Source: JAFLBI01 sp964616465 (GTDB lineage: Bacteria > Bacteroidota > Bacteroidia > Chitinophagales > Chitinophagaceae). Taken from it: 64,000 nucleotides of DNA. Location of the stretch: NCBI GenBank assembly GCA_964616465.1, contig CAZTTO010000015.1:19542-83541 (forward strand), in the 5' to 3' direction. The notes under the pieces were generated by a model. That model saw nothing but the letters and a program-made list of their open reading frames with translations, made no database searches and had not been told where the DNA came from. This document shows, piece after piece, positions 1 through 8,764 of this stretch. The position numbers and the translations under genes are program-made. The first letter of the stretch is position 1. Each line of letters opens with the position of its first letter.

Positions 1-318
1 AATAACTTGGTTGAAAATGCTATTAAATATGGAAAAGCAGAAGGACAAATTACAGCAAGTATTTATAACACAGATGGGAAAAGAGTTTTAATAGAATTTA
101 GTGATGATGGTATTGGGATTGCTGAAGAACATTTACCTAGAATTTTTGAAAGATTTTATAGAACTGACCGTGGACGAAGCAGGGATGTAGGAGGAACTGG
201 ACTTGGACTTGCTATATGTAAACATATCATAGAAGCACATAAGCAAAGTATGCATGTAAGAAGCAAATTAGATATAGGCACAACTATCGGCTTTACTCTT
301 GCTGGAAAGAAGGATTAA
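1..318 (+). CDS. Sensor histidine kinase, C-terminal ATPase domain (5' truncated), PhoR-like
   Basis: This is the C-terminal part of a membrane-type histidine kinase; the reading frame is open at the left edge, so the start lies outside the window. Visible motifs of the HATPase_c domain are the N box (NNLVENAIKYG, the first codons), the G1 box (DDGIGIAEEHLPRIFERFYR) and the G2 box (GGTGLGLAICKHI), followed by a short tail ending at TAA. The FERFYRTDRGRSR segment is typical of the PhoR/BaeS group, and the next genes are phosphate transport genes, so a PhoR role (sensing phosphate limitation, phosphorylating a PhoB-type regulator) is inferred from context. The partner regulator would lie to the left and is not visible. 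A TTG at 7 is an internal Leu codon of the N box, not a start. Confidence 0.85.
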   Translation, partial: NNLVENAIKYGKAEGQITASIYNTDGKRVLIEFSDDGIGIAEEHLPRIFERFYRTDRGRSRDVGGTGLGLAICKHIIEAHKQSMHVRSKLDIGTTIGFTLAGKKD

Positions 319-322
319 AAAG

Positions 323-346
323 AGGTCCCAATATAAATCGGGACCT
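323..346 (-). terminator. Hairpin with T-run on the minus strand
   Basis: AGGTCCC and GGGACCT form a 7-bp stem, extendable to 10 bp with one G-T pair and a 4-nt loop. On the minus strand it is followed by CTTTTTAA, the form of an intrinsic terminator. It lies downstream of a second similar hairpin at 459-480. It could instead serve as a processing or stop structure for the plus-strand kinase transcript, but there is no T-run on that side. Confidence 0.55.
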
Positions 347-458
347 GACATGAGAAAATCTACTTAACCTTATGAACGTTTTAAATTCAATACCTACAAA
401 AGTCAACTTAGTATATTAATGGTATATGAATTTATTAAAATGTAATTGTTAATAAAAA

Positions 459-480
459 GGCTCCGATAGAAATCGGAGCC
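459..480 (-). terminator. Intrinsic terminator after the 579-1169 lipoprotein gene
   Basis: GGCTCCGAT and ATCGGAGCC form a perfect 9-bp stem with a 4-nt loop, followed on the minus strand by CCTTTTTATT. It sits about 100 nt after the stop codon of the minus-strand gene. Between gene and hairpin is another inverted repeat (CATGAGAA ... TTCTCATG), so the 3' region is unusually structured. Confidence 0.65.
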
Positions 481-578
481 GGACTGCTTCATGAGAAAAC
501 TCGATGTGCAAATTTGAGATTCTCATGTAACCTTAGCGTCAATAAAAAGAAACTAATGGTTAAATGTTTTTTGAAGTT

Positions 579-1169
579 TTATTCTTCCTCAACTGTGGTA
601 GTGCTATCGGCAGAACCCTTCCTCTTCCACGTTTTGGAAGTCTTATCAAAATATACCTCTCTAGAAGGAAATTCGATAATGTAATCGTCACCAGAGTTTT
701 CTGGATAATAAGGCGATAAATCTTTTCCCTGAATCATTTCATTAAAAAGCTTTAAACTCAATGGTTTTAGTTCTTCCATTGGCTTTTTCCAAGTACGGAA
801 GACTTCTTCATAAGAAATCATCTCACCGTTACCAATTTCAACCTTACCAGCAACAGCTACATATTTTTCTACTAGGCTTGGTGCAATTCTAGCATACATA
901 AAAAACAAAATATTGTCTTGTTGATGGAGTGCTAATAAAATATGCTTCTCTGCCAATTGCTTATAGGCACTGTCAAATTTCTGATCAAACTTATTGGTAT
1001 GGTTAGCATGACGAGGTAGCTTACCCATATAACGAATCAACGCATACGATAAAGAGTCCTGTTGCGCTTTCGTCATGACTTTATCGGGATCATAATTTTT
1101 AGAAACACCCGTGTCTTGACAAGCGATCAATATGATGGACGTAAAAAAAAGAAAAAATAGGATTCTCAT
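579..1169 (-). CDS. Putative lipoprotein of unknown function (196 aa)
   Basis: The protein starts with a short hydrophobic signal peptide ending in a lipobox (LIAC, Cys at about residue 17), so it is predicted to be a lipid-anchored envelope protein. The rest is hydrophilic and mostly helical in character, without a motif I can name; the C-terminus is acidic (TTTVEEE). It is encoded downstream of the beta-helix lipoprotein and TonB receptor genes but separated from them by a strong hairpin with a T-run (1184-1214), so it may be transcribed separately. Start chosen: the ATG at 1169 directly gives the signal peptide. Function not recognised; a role in phosphate scavenging is only suggested by its neighbours. 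Confidence 0.7.
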   Translation of the reverse strand: MRILFFLFFTSIILIACQDTGVSKNYDPDKVMTKAQQDSLSYALIRYMGKLPRHANHTNKFDQKFDSAYKQLAEKHILLALHQQDNILFFMYARIAPSLVEKYVAVAGKVEIGNGEMISYEEVFRTWKKPMEELKPLSLKLFNEMIQGKDLSPYYPENSGDDYIIEFPSREVYFDKTSKTWKRKGSADSTTTVEEE

Positions 1170-1183
1170 GATTCAAAATAAAA

Positions 1184-1214
1184 GAAAGACTTGTATTATA
1201 AGTACAAGTCTTTC
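1184..1214 (-). terminator. Strong intrinsic terminator of the TonB receptor/beta-helix operon
   Basis: GAAAGACTTGTA and TACAAGTCTTTC form a perfect 12-bp stem with a 7-nt loop, followed on the minus strand by TTTTATTTT. It lies 22 nt after the stop codon of the 1236-2669 gene, so it ends the two-gene operon before the downstream lipoprotein gene. Confidence 0.8.
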
Positions 1215-1235
1215 GTGGTGTTAAAGAAAAAAGAA

Positions 1236-2669
1236 TTAATAGCTTCTATTAACTGGATTGAATTCCGCCCATGTATCTGTCCAATCTGCAGCACCAAATG
1301 CACCGCGATAAGTAACAGTTTGGAAAATACCTGTTCTATTAGTTTCGCTGAATTTTGGATGAGTGAATGAAGCGCCAGTAGCTATTGTACCAGATGTTAC
1401 AGCGAAGTTTGGATTAGAACCATATTGTTGATCTGTTCTTGAACCAAAAATTAAATCAGGATTAATACCCAAGGCAGTATGAGCTGCATCTGCCGCAGGA
1501 CCATCTACCCTTGCGTTAGTCCTATTCCAGAAGTTTCTTACTGAATCAGCTACAACTCCAGAACCAGCCATAAAAGCATTTGCATTATTAGGAGTTAAAA
1601 TGATATTATTTGCTAGTACACCTCTACCTGCTGTTAAATACTGATTTACAACACTAGCTTGGTTCATACGAACACCCAAAGGCATACCTGTGAAAACTGA
1701 ATTCAAAATTGATACTGCAGTTCTACGACGTAAATCAATAGCATGCTGGAAGTTACCATTAGAAATAGATGTACCTGTTTTAATTGGACCAATACCAGTG
1801 ATATTACTGAATGTACCAGTTGTGTAAGGCTGAACGTCATTATCATTTGGACCATTATCACACTCAAAAATATTTGAACCTGATTGATCGGCATAAGAAG
1901 GATATCTTACTGCAACACCAAATTGAACGTTACCAGACCATCCAAAATCAACATCAAAATCATCATCCCACATATTGAATGATATAAAATAACGACCATT
2001 ATTAGTACCTCCAAACCATTCAAAACCATCATCACCGCCATAAGAAAGTTGGATGTACTCCATTTTAGTACCACGACCCAAACCACCCATGGTCAATGAA
2101 TTGGTTTCGTTATTGGGTGTTAATTCAATACCAGCAAACTCAATTCTTACATATTCTAATGTACCTGAGCTTTCATTATCCTGAGCAGTAGTAGATGAAC
2201 GTGTATTACCTGGATTACCGCCAAAGTAAACAGCTGGATCAATACCCTCAATAGCTGGATCAACTTGGTTACAACCCGCATTGCCCAACATTACTATACC
2301 ACCCCAATCTCCACGGTCTCTATCACCTACTGACTGATTAGATGTGAAAACAATTGGCTGACTAGCAGTACCACGTGCTTCCAATCTTCCGCCACGATCA
2401 ATTACTAATGTTCCTTTGGTACGCTTCTCACCGTAAATAACTGTTCCAGGCTGAATAGTTAAAACTTGACCTGAACGTACAAACACCTGCCCTTTAATTA
2501 AATAGCGCTTGTCTGCAGTTAAGGTTTGAGTAGTAAGGTTTCCAGTTAATTCAACTAACTGAGATCCTGTATCGTCTCCTCCATCGTCAGCTGTTCGTGT
2601 ACAACTTTGCATCGTTGCTCCCAGAACCAAGGTTCCTAAAAGCCATGAGTACATTTTTTTAGTCAACAT
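1236..2669 (-). CDS. Beta-helix type surface lipoprotein paired with a TonB receptor (477 aa)
   Basis: An N-terminal signal peptide ends in a lipobox-like MQSC (Cys about residue 23), so the mature protein is probably a lipoprotein. The body has repeated short beta segments rich in Gly, Asn and Asp, for example the stretch with PGTVIYGEKRTKGTLVIDRG near residues 75-95 and later GGDDGFEWFGGTNNGRYF, in the style of right-handed parallel beta-helix proteins. Proteins of this kind are commonly encoded beside TonB receptors in Bacteroidota. The gene is 20 nt downstream of the 941-aa receptor gene and is followed by a strong terminator, so the two form an operon. Context with a PhoR fragment and PiT transporters suggests that it captures or processes a phosphorus-containing substrate; the ligand itself is not shown by sequence. 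Confidence 0.75.
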   Translation of the reverse strand: MLTKKMYSWLLGTLVLGATMQSCTRTADDGGDDTGSQLVELTGNLTTQTLTADKRYLIKGQVFVRSGQVLTIQPGTVIYGEKRTKGTLVIDRGGRLEARGTASQPIVFTSNQSVGDRDRGDWGGIVMLGNAGCNQVDPAIEGIDPAVYFGGNPGNTRSSTTAQDNESSGTLEYVRIEFAGIELTPNNETNSLTMGGLGRGTKMEYIQLSYGGDDGFEWFGGTNNGRYFISFNMWDDDFDVDFGWSGNVQFGVAVRYPSYADQSGSNIFECDNGPNDNDVQPYTTGTFSNITGIGPIKTGTSISNGNFQHAIDLRRRTAVSILNSVFTGMPLGVRMNQASVVNQYLTAGRGVLANNIILTPNNANAFMAGSGVVADSVRNFWNRTNARVDGPAADAAHTALGINPDLIFGSRTDQQYGSNPNFAVTSGTIATGASFTHPKFSETNRTGIFQTVTYRGAFGAADWTDTWAEFNPVNRSY

Positions 2670-2689
2670 AAATTGTGGTTTTTAATTGT

Positions 2690-5515
2690 TTATTTGTTAA
2701 GTTGATAAGTGACAGAAAGATTTAATAAAGTACCTCTTCTAAAAGTGAAGATTGGTTTATCAATGTTATCAAAAGGAGATGCGTTTCTATCTGTATCTTG
2801 GAAGAATCTATATCTGTAGTTCAATAAATCTTGAATTCCTGCTTTAAAGCCCATTCTTTTGAATGTTTTGCTGAATGTTAAGTCAAGGCTATGACGGGGC
2901 AACTCATGTATATCTGGATTATTTAAATCACCCACTGCAAAAATTCTTGAACCAAAAATGTTATATGCGAGTGAAACAATTGTGTTGCGTTTTACATCAT
3001 TATAGTTTGCAACAAAATTTACAATGTATGGAGACTGACCCTGTAGTGGTCTTACTCTTGTTTGAGCACTGGCTGTTCTTCCCAAATTCACTTCGGAGAA
3101 AATATAAGTTGCGTTTAAGTTCACACTTACTTTGCTTAAAAATCCTTTCTTGAAAAACTGATCTAAGCTTTTTCTGAATTCGAACTCAGCTCCATAATTG
3201 TACGCATAATCAGCATTTGCGTAAGTAAACTGAGGCTGTTCGGTAGTGATGATATTGATGTTCTCAATAGGATTATCAAAATATTTGAAAAATGCACCTA
3301 AGCTTACTGTTTCTCCCAAACGAGGATAAATTTCATAACGCAAATCAATATTATCAATTGTTGCAGTAACTAGATTGGGGTTACCCACTCTTCCCGCGTC
3401 TAATTTATAATCATAGAACAAGAACGGTGCTAGTTCTCTAAACTCAGGACGATTCACTGTTCTGCCATAGCCCAATCTTAATTGCTTCTTTTCTGAAAAT
3501 TCATAAATCATATTTACAGATGGAAGAATACTTAATACTGGATTATTAACATTAACAGAAGTTAATCCGGTAAAACTGTTCAAAGTCTGTATATTATATT
3601 CTGCTCTTACACCGCCAGAAATAGTAAACTTTTCAAATGGTAAGGAGGTACTTATGTATCCTGCAGTTAAAAAGTTGGATGCATCATAAGAGTCTTGAGG
3701 TCTGGTACCTTCTTCTAAAACATAGCCATTGTTAGCACTAATATTTGCTCTTGAAAAAATTCTAGATAAAGGTTGGTTTTCTAATTCATTTTTACGAGCC
3801 GCGCCAATGCTTCCTGGAATAAGGAATGACATATATCTTGAAGAGAAGTCACGGAACCTATAATCTATGTAGTAACCTAACTTTAATTCTTTCTTGTACT
3901 TACCATAACCACCCAATGACTTTGTAAAATCTAAACCCTGATTCACAGAAAATTCTAATAAGTTACCATAATAACGAGAAGCATCGAATAGATTTGAAGA
4001 AGGAGGCGTAATCATTGTGAAATTATCCTTAGGTGTATTGGGTCCACCTGGTGCATAAGTTCTAAAGCGTCTAAGATCTGGCTCATTTTCATACAAGAAA
4101 CTACCTCCCAAGACCCAACGTAGTTTATCATTGCCTATATTATGTGTTCCTTCAAATTGTCCAGAATAGATACTTCTTGAACGATACCCTAATGAATAGT
4201 GTCTTCTCCATCCAAGTGTTTGAATAAAATCTTCACCTTGTCTAAGATTTGTTTCTGTTTCACCAATTTGATTGAATAAGTTGCTGAAACGAATAGAATT
4301 TCTATTATTAATTGTGAAGGTAAAATTTGACATCACAGAAATTCTGTTCTGCTTTTCGAATACGTCGTCTAAATATGCAAATCGTTGGTCAACTACTGTT
4401 GGACGAGCTGGATCTAATTCAAAATAGCGGAAAAAGTCGCGCTGATATTGTTGAAAGGATTGGGAAATTTCAATAGCAGTAATATTTGTTGTTTTGATAC
4501 GTCCGATATTGAATCTGCGTCCCATACTAAATCCAAACTTGAAATCAGGCAGAGCAGTAGTTCTATTTACATCCCAATTGTTGACCAACATTCTTCCAGC
4601 GCGCTCTCTCAATTGAGAAGATCTTGAGGCTTCCTGCATTCTTCTAGTAGATGGAAAGTTAGAAGGCAGATTACGATAGCCGTTATCAAAACCCAATAAA
4701 TCAGTACCGCCACCATTACTTTGATAAAAATCTTGGAAAGTTGTATTTTGGCGAAGACCCATTCCAAATGAGATTTCTGTAAAAGGCTTTTCAACACTAT
4801 TATTAGTATATAACTTAATAACACCACCAGCAAAATCACCTGGGTTATCAGGAGAAGCGCTTTTAAATACCAACATTCTATCTAATGCATTACTTGGTAT
4901 TAAGTCGAAAGAGAATGTTCTTTTATCAACCTCTGTAGAAGGTGCAACCACATCGTTGATCATAACATTATTATAACGTTCGCTCAAACCACGAATCATT
5001 ACAAACCTGTTTTCTGTAATAGTTACACCAGGTACACGCTGCATAACCTGAGCTGCATTATTATCTTGAGAAACAGCAATTTGTTGTCTAGATATACCGG
5101 ATATAACTGCACGAGTAATTTTTTGCTCACTAATAACAGAACTTATAGACGCCGGCTTACTTTTCCTGCCTGTTGCTGTTACTTTTACCTCTTGTAATTC
5201 TGAGGCTTTGTCATCTAAGCTTACATCCAAAACAATCACCTGACTGATAGAAACTTCTACAGTGAGTGTCTTAGTTTGGAAAGAAATATTTGAGAATTCG
5301 ATTTGCTTTTTCCCTGGTGTTACTCCACGAAGTGTGTAGTTTCCATTGTTATCCGTTTGAGCTTTAATGTTGGTTCCGATAATTTGAACGTTTGTTCCTG
5401 CTAAAGCATCAAGGGACCTTTGAGAGGTGACCTTTCCTGTGATTTGAGTAGTTTGCGATATTGCAGCAAAACCACTAGTTAGCAAAATAATTAAGGTAAG
5501 TAGTTTGATTTTCAT
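2690..5515 (-). CDS. TonB-dependent outer-membrane receptor (941 aa)
   Basis: Domains in order: a signal peptide (to about residue 20), a carboxypeptidase-regulatory-like beta-sandwich (about 21-110; QITGKVTSQRSLDALAGTNV start), a plug domain (about 140-260 with QVMQRVPGVTITENRFVMIRG), and a 22-strand type barrel to the C-terminus, ending SVTYQLNK. It would import a ligand across the outer membrane using TonB-ExbBD energy. It is transcribed with the beta-helix lipoprotein gene 20 nt downstream and diverges from the PiT transporter gene. A Pho-box-like direct repeat at 5561-5578 lies 46 nt upstream of the ATG. Inference: an outer-membrane importer of phosphate or an organophosphate, induced by phosphate starvation. 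The substrate cannot be read from sequence. Confidence 0.9.
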   Translation of the reverse strand: MKIKLLTLIILLTSGFAAISQTTQITGKVTSQRSLDALAGTNVQIIGTNIKAQTDNNGNYTLRGVTPGKKQIEFSNISFQTKTLTVEVSISQVIVLDVSLDDKASELQEVKVTATGRKSKPASISSVISEQKITRAVISGISRQQIAVSQDNNAAQVMQRVPGVTITENRFVMIRGLSERYNNVMINDVVAPSTEVDKRTFSFDLIPSNALDRMLVFKSASPDNPGDFAGGVIKLYTNNSVEKPFTEISFGMGLRQNTTFQDFYQSNGGGTDLLGFDNGYRNLPSNFPSTRRMQEASRSSQLRERAGRMLVNNWDVNRTTALPDFKFGFSMGRRFNIGRIKTTNITAIEISQSFQQYQRDFFRYFELDPARPTVVDQRFAYLDDVFEKQNRISVMSNFTFTINNRNSIRFSNLFNQIGETETNLRQGEDFIQTLGWRRHYSLGYRSRSIYSGQFEGTHNIGNDKLRWVLGGSFLYENEPDLRRFRTYAPGGPNTPKDNFTMITPPSSNLFDASRYYGNLLEFSVNQGLDFTKSLGGYGKYKKELKLGYYIDYRFRDFSSRYMSFLIPGSIGAARKNELENQPLSRIFSRANISANNGYVLEEGTRPQDSYDASNFLTAGYISTSLPFEKFTISGGVRAEYNIQTLNSFTGLTSVNVNNPVLSILPSVNMIYEFSEKKQLRLGYGRTVNRPEFRELAPFLFYDYKLDAGRVGNPNLVTATIDNIDLRYEIYPRLGETVSLGAFFKYFDNPIENINIITTEQPQFTYANADYAYNYGAEFEFRKSLDQFFKKGFLSKVSVNLNATYIFSEVNLGRTASAQTRVRPLQGQSPYIVNFVANYNDVKRNTIVSLAYNIFGSRIFAVGDLNNPDIHELPRHSLDLTFSKTFKRMGFKAGIQDLLNYRYRFFQDTDRNASPFDNIDKPIFTFRRGTLLNLSVTYQLNK

Positions 5516-5560
5516 GGTGCAAGATTACCAGCACTCAATTACGACAATGTTATTGCAGTA

Positions 5561-5578
5561 TTAACAAAATGTTACCTA
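5561..5578 (-). promoter_or_regulatory. Candidate Pho box upstream of the TonB receptor gene
   Basis: On the minus strand the sequence reads TAGGTAA-CATT-TTGTTAA: two 7-mers in direct repeat with 11-nt periodicity, the geometry of a PhoB binding site. The same TAGGTAAC start occurs in the divergent direction at 5681. The binding factor is inferred from geometry and neighbours only. Confidence 0.5.
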
Positions 5579-5680
5579 TCAAAGCATTGTTTTTAATGAG
5601 AACAGAATAAGGGAAGAAGAATTGATTACACATATTTTTTTTTAAAATACAAGTAAAACATAATCTCACAGAAGAGTTAA

Positions 5681-5698
5681 TAGGTAACAATTAGGTAA
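5681..5698 (+). promoter_or_regulatory. Candidate Pho box upstream of the PiT transporter gene
   Basis: TAGGTAA-CAAT-TAGGTAA is an exact 7-bp direct repeat with a 4-nt spacer (11-nt period), placed 26 nt before the ATG at 5724. This matches the 7-4-7 architecture of PhoB boxes, and a related repeat faces the divergent TonB receptor gene. Confidence 0.55.
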
Positions 5699-5723
5699 TA
5701 CAACAAAAGTTATTTTGTCGACA

Positions 5724-7964
5724 ATGGATCTCTATTTATTTATTGTAATCATTTTAGGTATTCTAGCAATAACTGATTTGGTAGTAGGTGTAAGCAATGA
5801 TGCAGTAAATTTTTTAAATTCTGCTATTGGAAGTAAAGTAGCATCGTTTAAAACAATTCTTTGGATTGCTATTGCTGGAGTTATGCTTGGTTCTTTGTTT
5901 TCTAGTGGTATCATGGAAATAGCAAGAACAGGTATATTTTATCCGCAAAAATTTACTTTAGAAAAGTTATTATACGTTTTCCTTGCTGTAATGTTAACAG
6001 ACATTGTACTTCTCGATATTTTTAACACCCTTGGCCTCCCAACATCTACTACGGTTTCTATAGTATTTGAGCTAATAGGAGCATCTTTAATGGCAGGAGT
6101 AATGTTTTCAATGGAAAAACAGGAATCTTCAAACAGCATTTTTACCTATGTAAATACTTCTAGTGTAGGAATGATAATAGCCGGAATATTTTTATCAATC
6201 CTAATTGCTTTCTCATTAGGAATAATAGTTCAATATGTCTGTAGACTAGTATTTAGTTTTGAATATGAACAAAATATGAAAAAATGGGGTAGTATTTTTG
6301 GCGGTTTTGGAGTTACATCTATCATATATTTTTTATTAATTAAGGGACTTAAAGGAACAAATTTTTTAAATGAGAAAATATCTAACTTAATTGACGATAA
6401 TATTTTTTTGATACTAGCTTTAGTTTTAATATTTTCTATTACGATACTTTTTATATTAAAAAAGTTTAGTGTTGACCCCTTAAGAGTAGTTGTATTACTT
6501 GGTACATTTTCTCTAGCAATGGCATTTGCAGGAAACGATTTAGTGAATTTTATTGGTGTCCCTATAACTGGGCTTTTAGCGTTTCAGCATACAATTTCAA
6601 TTGGAGAAAATCCATCTACTTATTATCAAACATTTTTAACCCAAGAAGATATAATTGTACCAAACTATCTACTCCTTTTAGCGGGTTGTATAATGGGCCT
6701 AACTTTATGGTTTAGCACAAAAGCAAAAGGTGTTACTGATACAGAAGTAAATTTAAGTAGTCATGATGAAGGCGATGAGAAGTTTAGAGCAAATATGATA
6801 TCTAGAAGTATTGTCAAAACCTCTATTCTTATATCCAAAACTTTAAAAGTATTTTTACCAGAGAATATGGTAAAAGCTTATAACATAAGCTTTGAAAAAT
6901 CTAGATTAAAAAAAGAATTAAATAAACACGATCAAGCAGCCTTTGATTTACTTAGAGCATCAATAAATCTAATACTTGCAAGTAGCATCATAGCCTTTGC
7001 AACATCAAAAAAACTACCATTATCAACAACATATGTTTCGTTTATGGTTGCCATGGGTACATCTCTAGCAGATAAAGCATGGGGAAGATCAAGTGCTGTA
7101 TACAGAGTAGCTGGAGTACTTAGTGTGATTGGAGGATGGTTAATAACTGCAATTATTGCATGTAGCATGGCCGCGTTATTTACTATTATTTTGATAAAAG
7201 GAGAAATATGGGGAATTAGTGTACTACTTACATTGGTAATAATTTATTTGATTTACTCTCAAAAATATTTCTCAAATAGGAATAAAATTAAAAAGTCTAT
7301 TACTAGTCGTTTAGAAAAAATAAATAAAAGAGATATTGATATCATTAAAGCACATAAAGAAACAGTTATTGTACAACTGAAAGAAATACTCTTTACTTAT
7401 AGAAGTACGATAAATGCACTTTATGATTATGATGAAATAATTTTAAAAAATGATGCAAATAGAGCAGAAGAACTTTCAGAAATGACAAGAAAGCTACATA
7501 ATGAATCTATCAAACAAATTAAAAGCATTGAAACAACAGAAATAAATTCAGTGCAGCTTATACTATTATCTACAGATTTTTTAGACGATCTAGTAGATGT
7601 TTTAAATAGGGTTACAAAGTCGTGTACATTATATGTGCAGAATTTACACGAACCTCTTGATGATGAATTTAAGTTTGGCTTAAAAGATATTGAATTAAAT
7701 ATGTTTGATTTTTTTAATTTGTTTATTCAAATATTAGATACCAATAAGTTTGAAGATGTTTCCATTTTGAAATCAAAAAAAGATAAACTAAAAAATACAT
7801 TAAGAACTTTATTAAACAAAAGAGTGAAGCTGATCCAAAGTAAAAAACCTTCTACAAAAACTGCATTATTAGAAACAACTATATTGCTACAAAGCAGAGA
7901 TATGACAGCAATACTAGGTCGTATATTTAACCTTTACAAGAAATATTTATTAATTAGTAAATAA
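5724..7964 (+). CDS. Inorganic phosphate transporter, PiT family, long form with cytoplasmic C-terminal domain
   Basis: This predicted inner-membrane Pi:cation symporter has the two PiT signature repeats, GVSNDAVNFLNSAIGS near the N-terminus and AGNDLVNFIGVPITG in the middle. It also has the paired LPTSTTVS and LPLSTTYVSF motifs characteristic of the family. After the transmembrane part (to about residue 510) comes a roughly 240-residue charged helical region resembling PhoU/DUF47 regulatory domains. At about 746 aa it is about twice the length of classical PitA, a form seen often in Bacteroidota. The ATG at 5724 is preferred over a TTG nine bases earlier. Base composition is more AT-rich than the neighbours. 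It diverges from the TonB receptor gene, and both carry Pho-box-like repeats. Confidence 0.88.
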   Translation: MDLYLFIVIILGILAITDLVVGVSNDAVNFLNSAIGSKVASFKTILWIAIAGVMLGSLFSSGIMEIARTGIFYPQKFTLEKLLYVFLAVMLTDIVLLDIFNTLGLPTSTTVSIVFELIGASLMAGVMFSMEKQESSNSIFTYVNTSSVGMIIAGIFLSILIAFSLGIIVQYVCRLVFSFEYEQNMKKWGSIFGGFGVTSIIYFLLIKGLKGTNFLNEKISNLIDDNIFLILALVLIFSITILFILKKFSVDPLRVVVLLGTFSLAMAFAGNDLVNFIGVPITGLLAFQHTISIGENPSTYYQTFLTQEDIIVPNYLLLLAGCIMGLTLWFSTKAKGVTDTEVNLSSHDEGDEKFRANMISRSIVKTSILISKTLKVFLPENMVKAYNISFEKSRLKKELNKHDQAAFDLLRASINLILASSIIAFATSKKLPLSTTYVSFMVAMGTSLADKAWGRSSAVYRVAGVLSVIGGWLITAIIACSMAALFTIILIKGEIWGISVLLTLVIIYLIYSQKYFSNRNKIKKSITSRLEKINKRDIDIIKAHKETVIVQLKEILFTYRSTINALYDYDEIILKNDANRAEELSEMTRKLHNESIKQIKSIETTEINSVQLILLSTDFLDDLVDVLNRVTKSCTLYVQNLHEPLDDEFKFGLKDIELNMFDFFNLFIQILDTNKFEDVSILKSKKDKLKNTLRTLLNKRVKLIQSKKPSTKTALLETTILLQSRDMTAILGRIFNLYKKYLLISK

Positions 7965-8034
7965 AAAGTACATCATAATGACGAAAAATGGATGTTTTTA
8001 TAACTAAAATCTATTTTGTATTATCTGTACTGAC

Positions 8035-8042
8035 TATTTTTG
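8035..8042 (+). promoter_or_regulatory. TAnnTTTG -7 element for the DUF47/PiT pair
   Basis: TATTTTTG matches the Bacteroidota -7 consensus TAnnTTTG exactly. A TTTG at 8015-8018 could be the upstream element, with a slightly short 16-nt spacer. The ATG of the DUF47 gene follows 15 nt later. Confidence 0.5.
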
Positions 8043-8057
8043 CTCAAACCAAATAAC

Positions 8058-8705
8058 ATGGGCCTAAATTCATTCGGTAAATTATTCATGCCAAAAAACA
8101 CAGTTTTCTACGAACTTTTTGAGGATGTAGCAGAGAGAGTGCATATTATGGGCGAAAAGTTAGTAGAAATGGTCAATGAAGAAGATCCTTCTAAAAGAAC
8201 AGAGTTTATAAAACTGATTGAAGATCTTGAACACAAGAATGATGATAGTACCCATAGATTATTTACTGAACTGGGTCGAAACTTTATCACACCATTCGAT
8301 AGAGAAGACATACATTACTTAGCAACCGCACTTGATGATATTGCAGATTATATATTTGCTACATCAAAAAAAATTGCTTTCTATAGAGTCAACCCCAATG
8401 ATGAGTGCATTAAGAAAATGGCTGAGCTTATCCTAGCAGGCACAATTGAAATCAAGAAGTCGGTTCTAGGTTTAAGAAACATGAAGAACCTGAGAGAAAT
8501 GACTGAATCTTTGGTCCGTGTAAATAGCATTGAGAATCAAGCTGACGATGTGTTTGATCAGGCCATTGAAAGACTTTTTGAATTAGAACATGATTTCAAA
8601 GAAGTCATTAAAAAAAGAGAAATTTATCAAGTTATGGAACTTGCAACAGATAAATGTGAAGATGCAGGTAACGTAATTGAATCTATTATCATTAAATACG
8701 CATAA
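8058..8705 (+). CDS. DUF47 family (PhoU-like) phosphate transport accessory protein
   Basis: The 215-aa all-helical protein has the DUF47/PhoU-like pattern: FMPKNTVFYELFEDVAERV at the start, conserved acidic/His residues in EDLEHKNDDSTHRLFTEL, and DREDIHYLATALDDIADYI at about residues 75-95, where E/D pairs bind metal in PhoU-type bundles. Such proteins are encoded immediately before PiT genes and are thought to regulate or assist the transporter. Here the short PiT gene follows 59 nt later, with a hairpin between them. The ATG at 8058 is preferred to the TTG at 8040, because that TTG overlaps the -7 promoter element. Cytoplasmic, no signal peptide. Confidence 0.88.
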   Translation: MGLNSFGKLFMPKNTVFYELFEDVAERVHIMGEKLVEMVNEEDPSKRTEFIKLIEDLEHKNDDSTHRLFTELGRNFITPFDREDIHYLATALDDIADYIFATSKKIAFYRVNPNDECIKKMAELILAGTIEIKKSVLGLRNMKNLREMTESLVRVNSIENQADDVFDQAIERLFELEHDFKEVIKKREIYQVMELATDKCEDAGNVIESIIIKYA

Positions 8706-8713
8706 AATAAATG

Positions 8714-8740
8714 AGCAGCCCTATAAAGGCTGCTTTGTTG
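8714..8740 (+). terminator. Hairpin between the DUF47 and PiT genes (partial terminator)
   Basis: AGCAGCC and GGCTGCT form a 7-bp stem with a 7-nt loop, followed by TTGTTGTATT. The T-run is interrupted, so it may only attenuate transcription into the PiT gene. Confidence 0.45.
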
Positions 8741-8764
8741 TATTAGTGAAAATCAACCCCAACT

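Noticed and set aside
5711..5717. TATTTTG as the -7 element of the long PiT gene
   Set aside because: One base short of TAnnTTTG and only 6 nt before the ATG; not convincing as a promoter.
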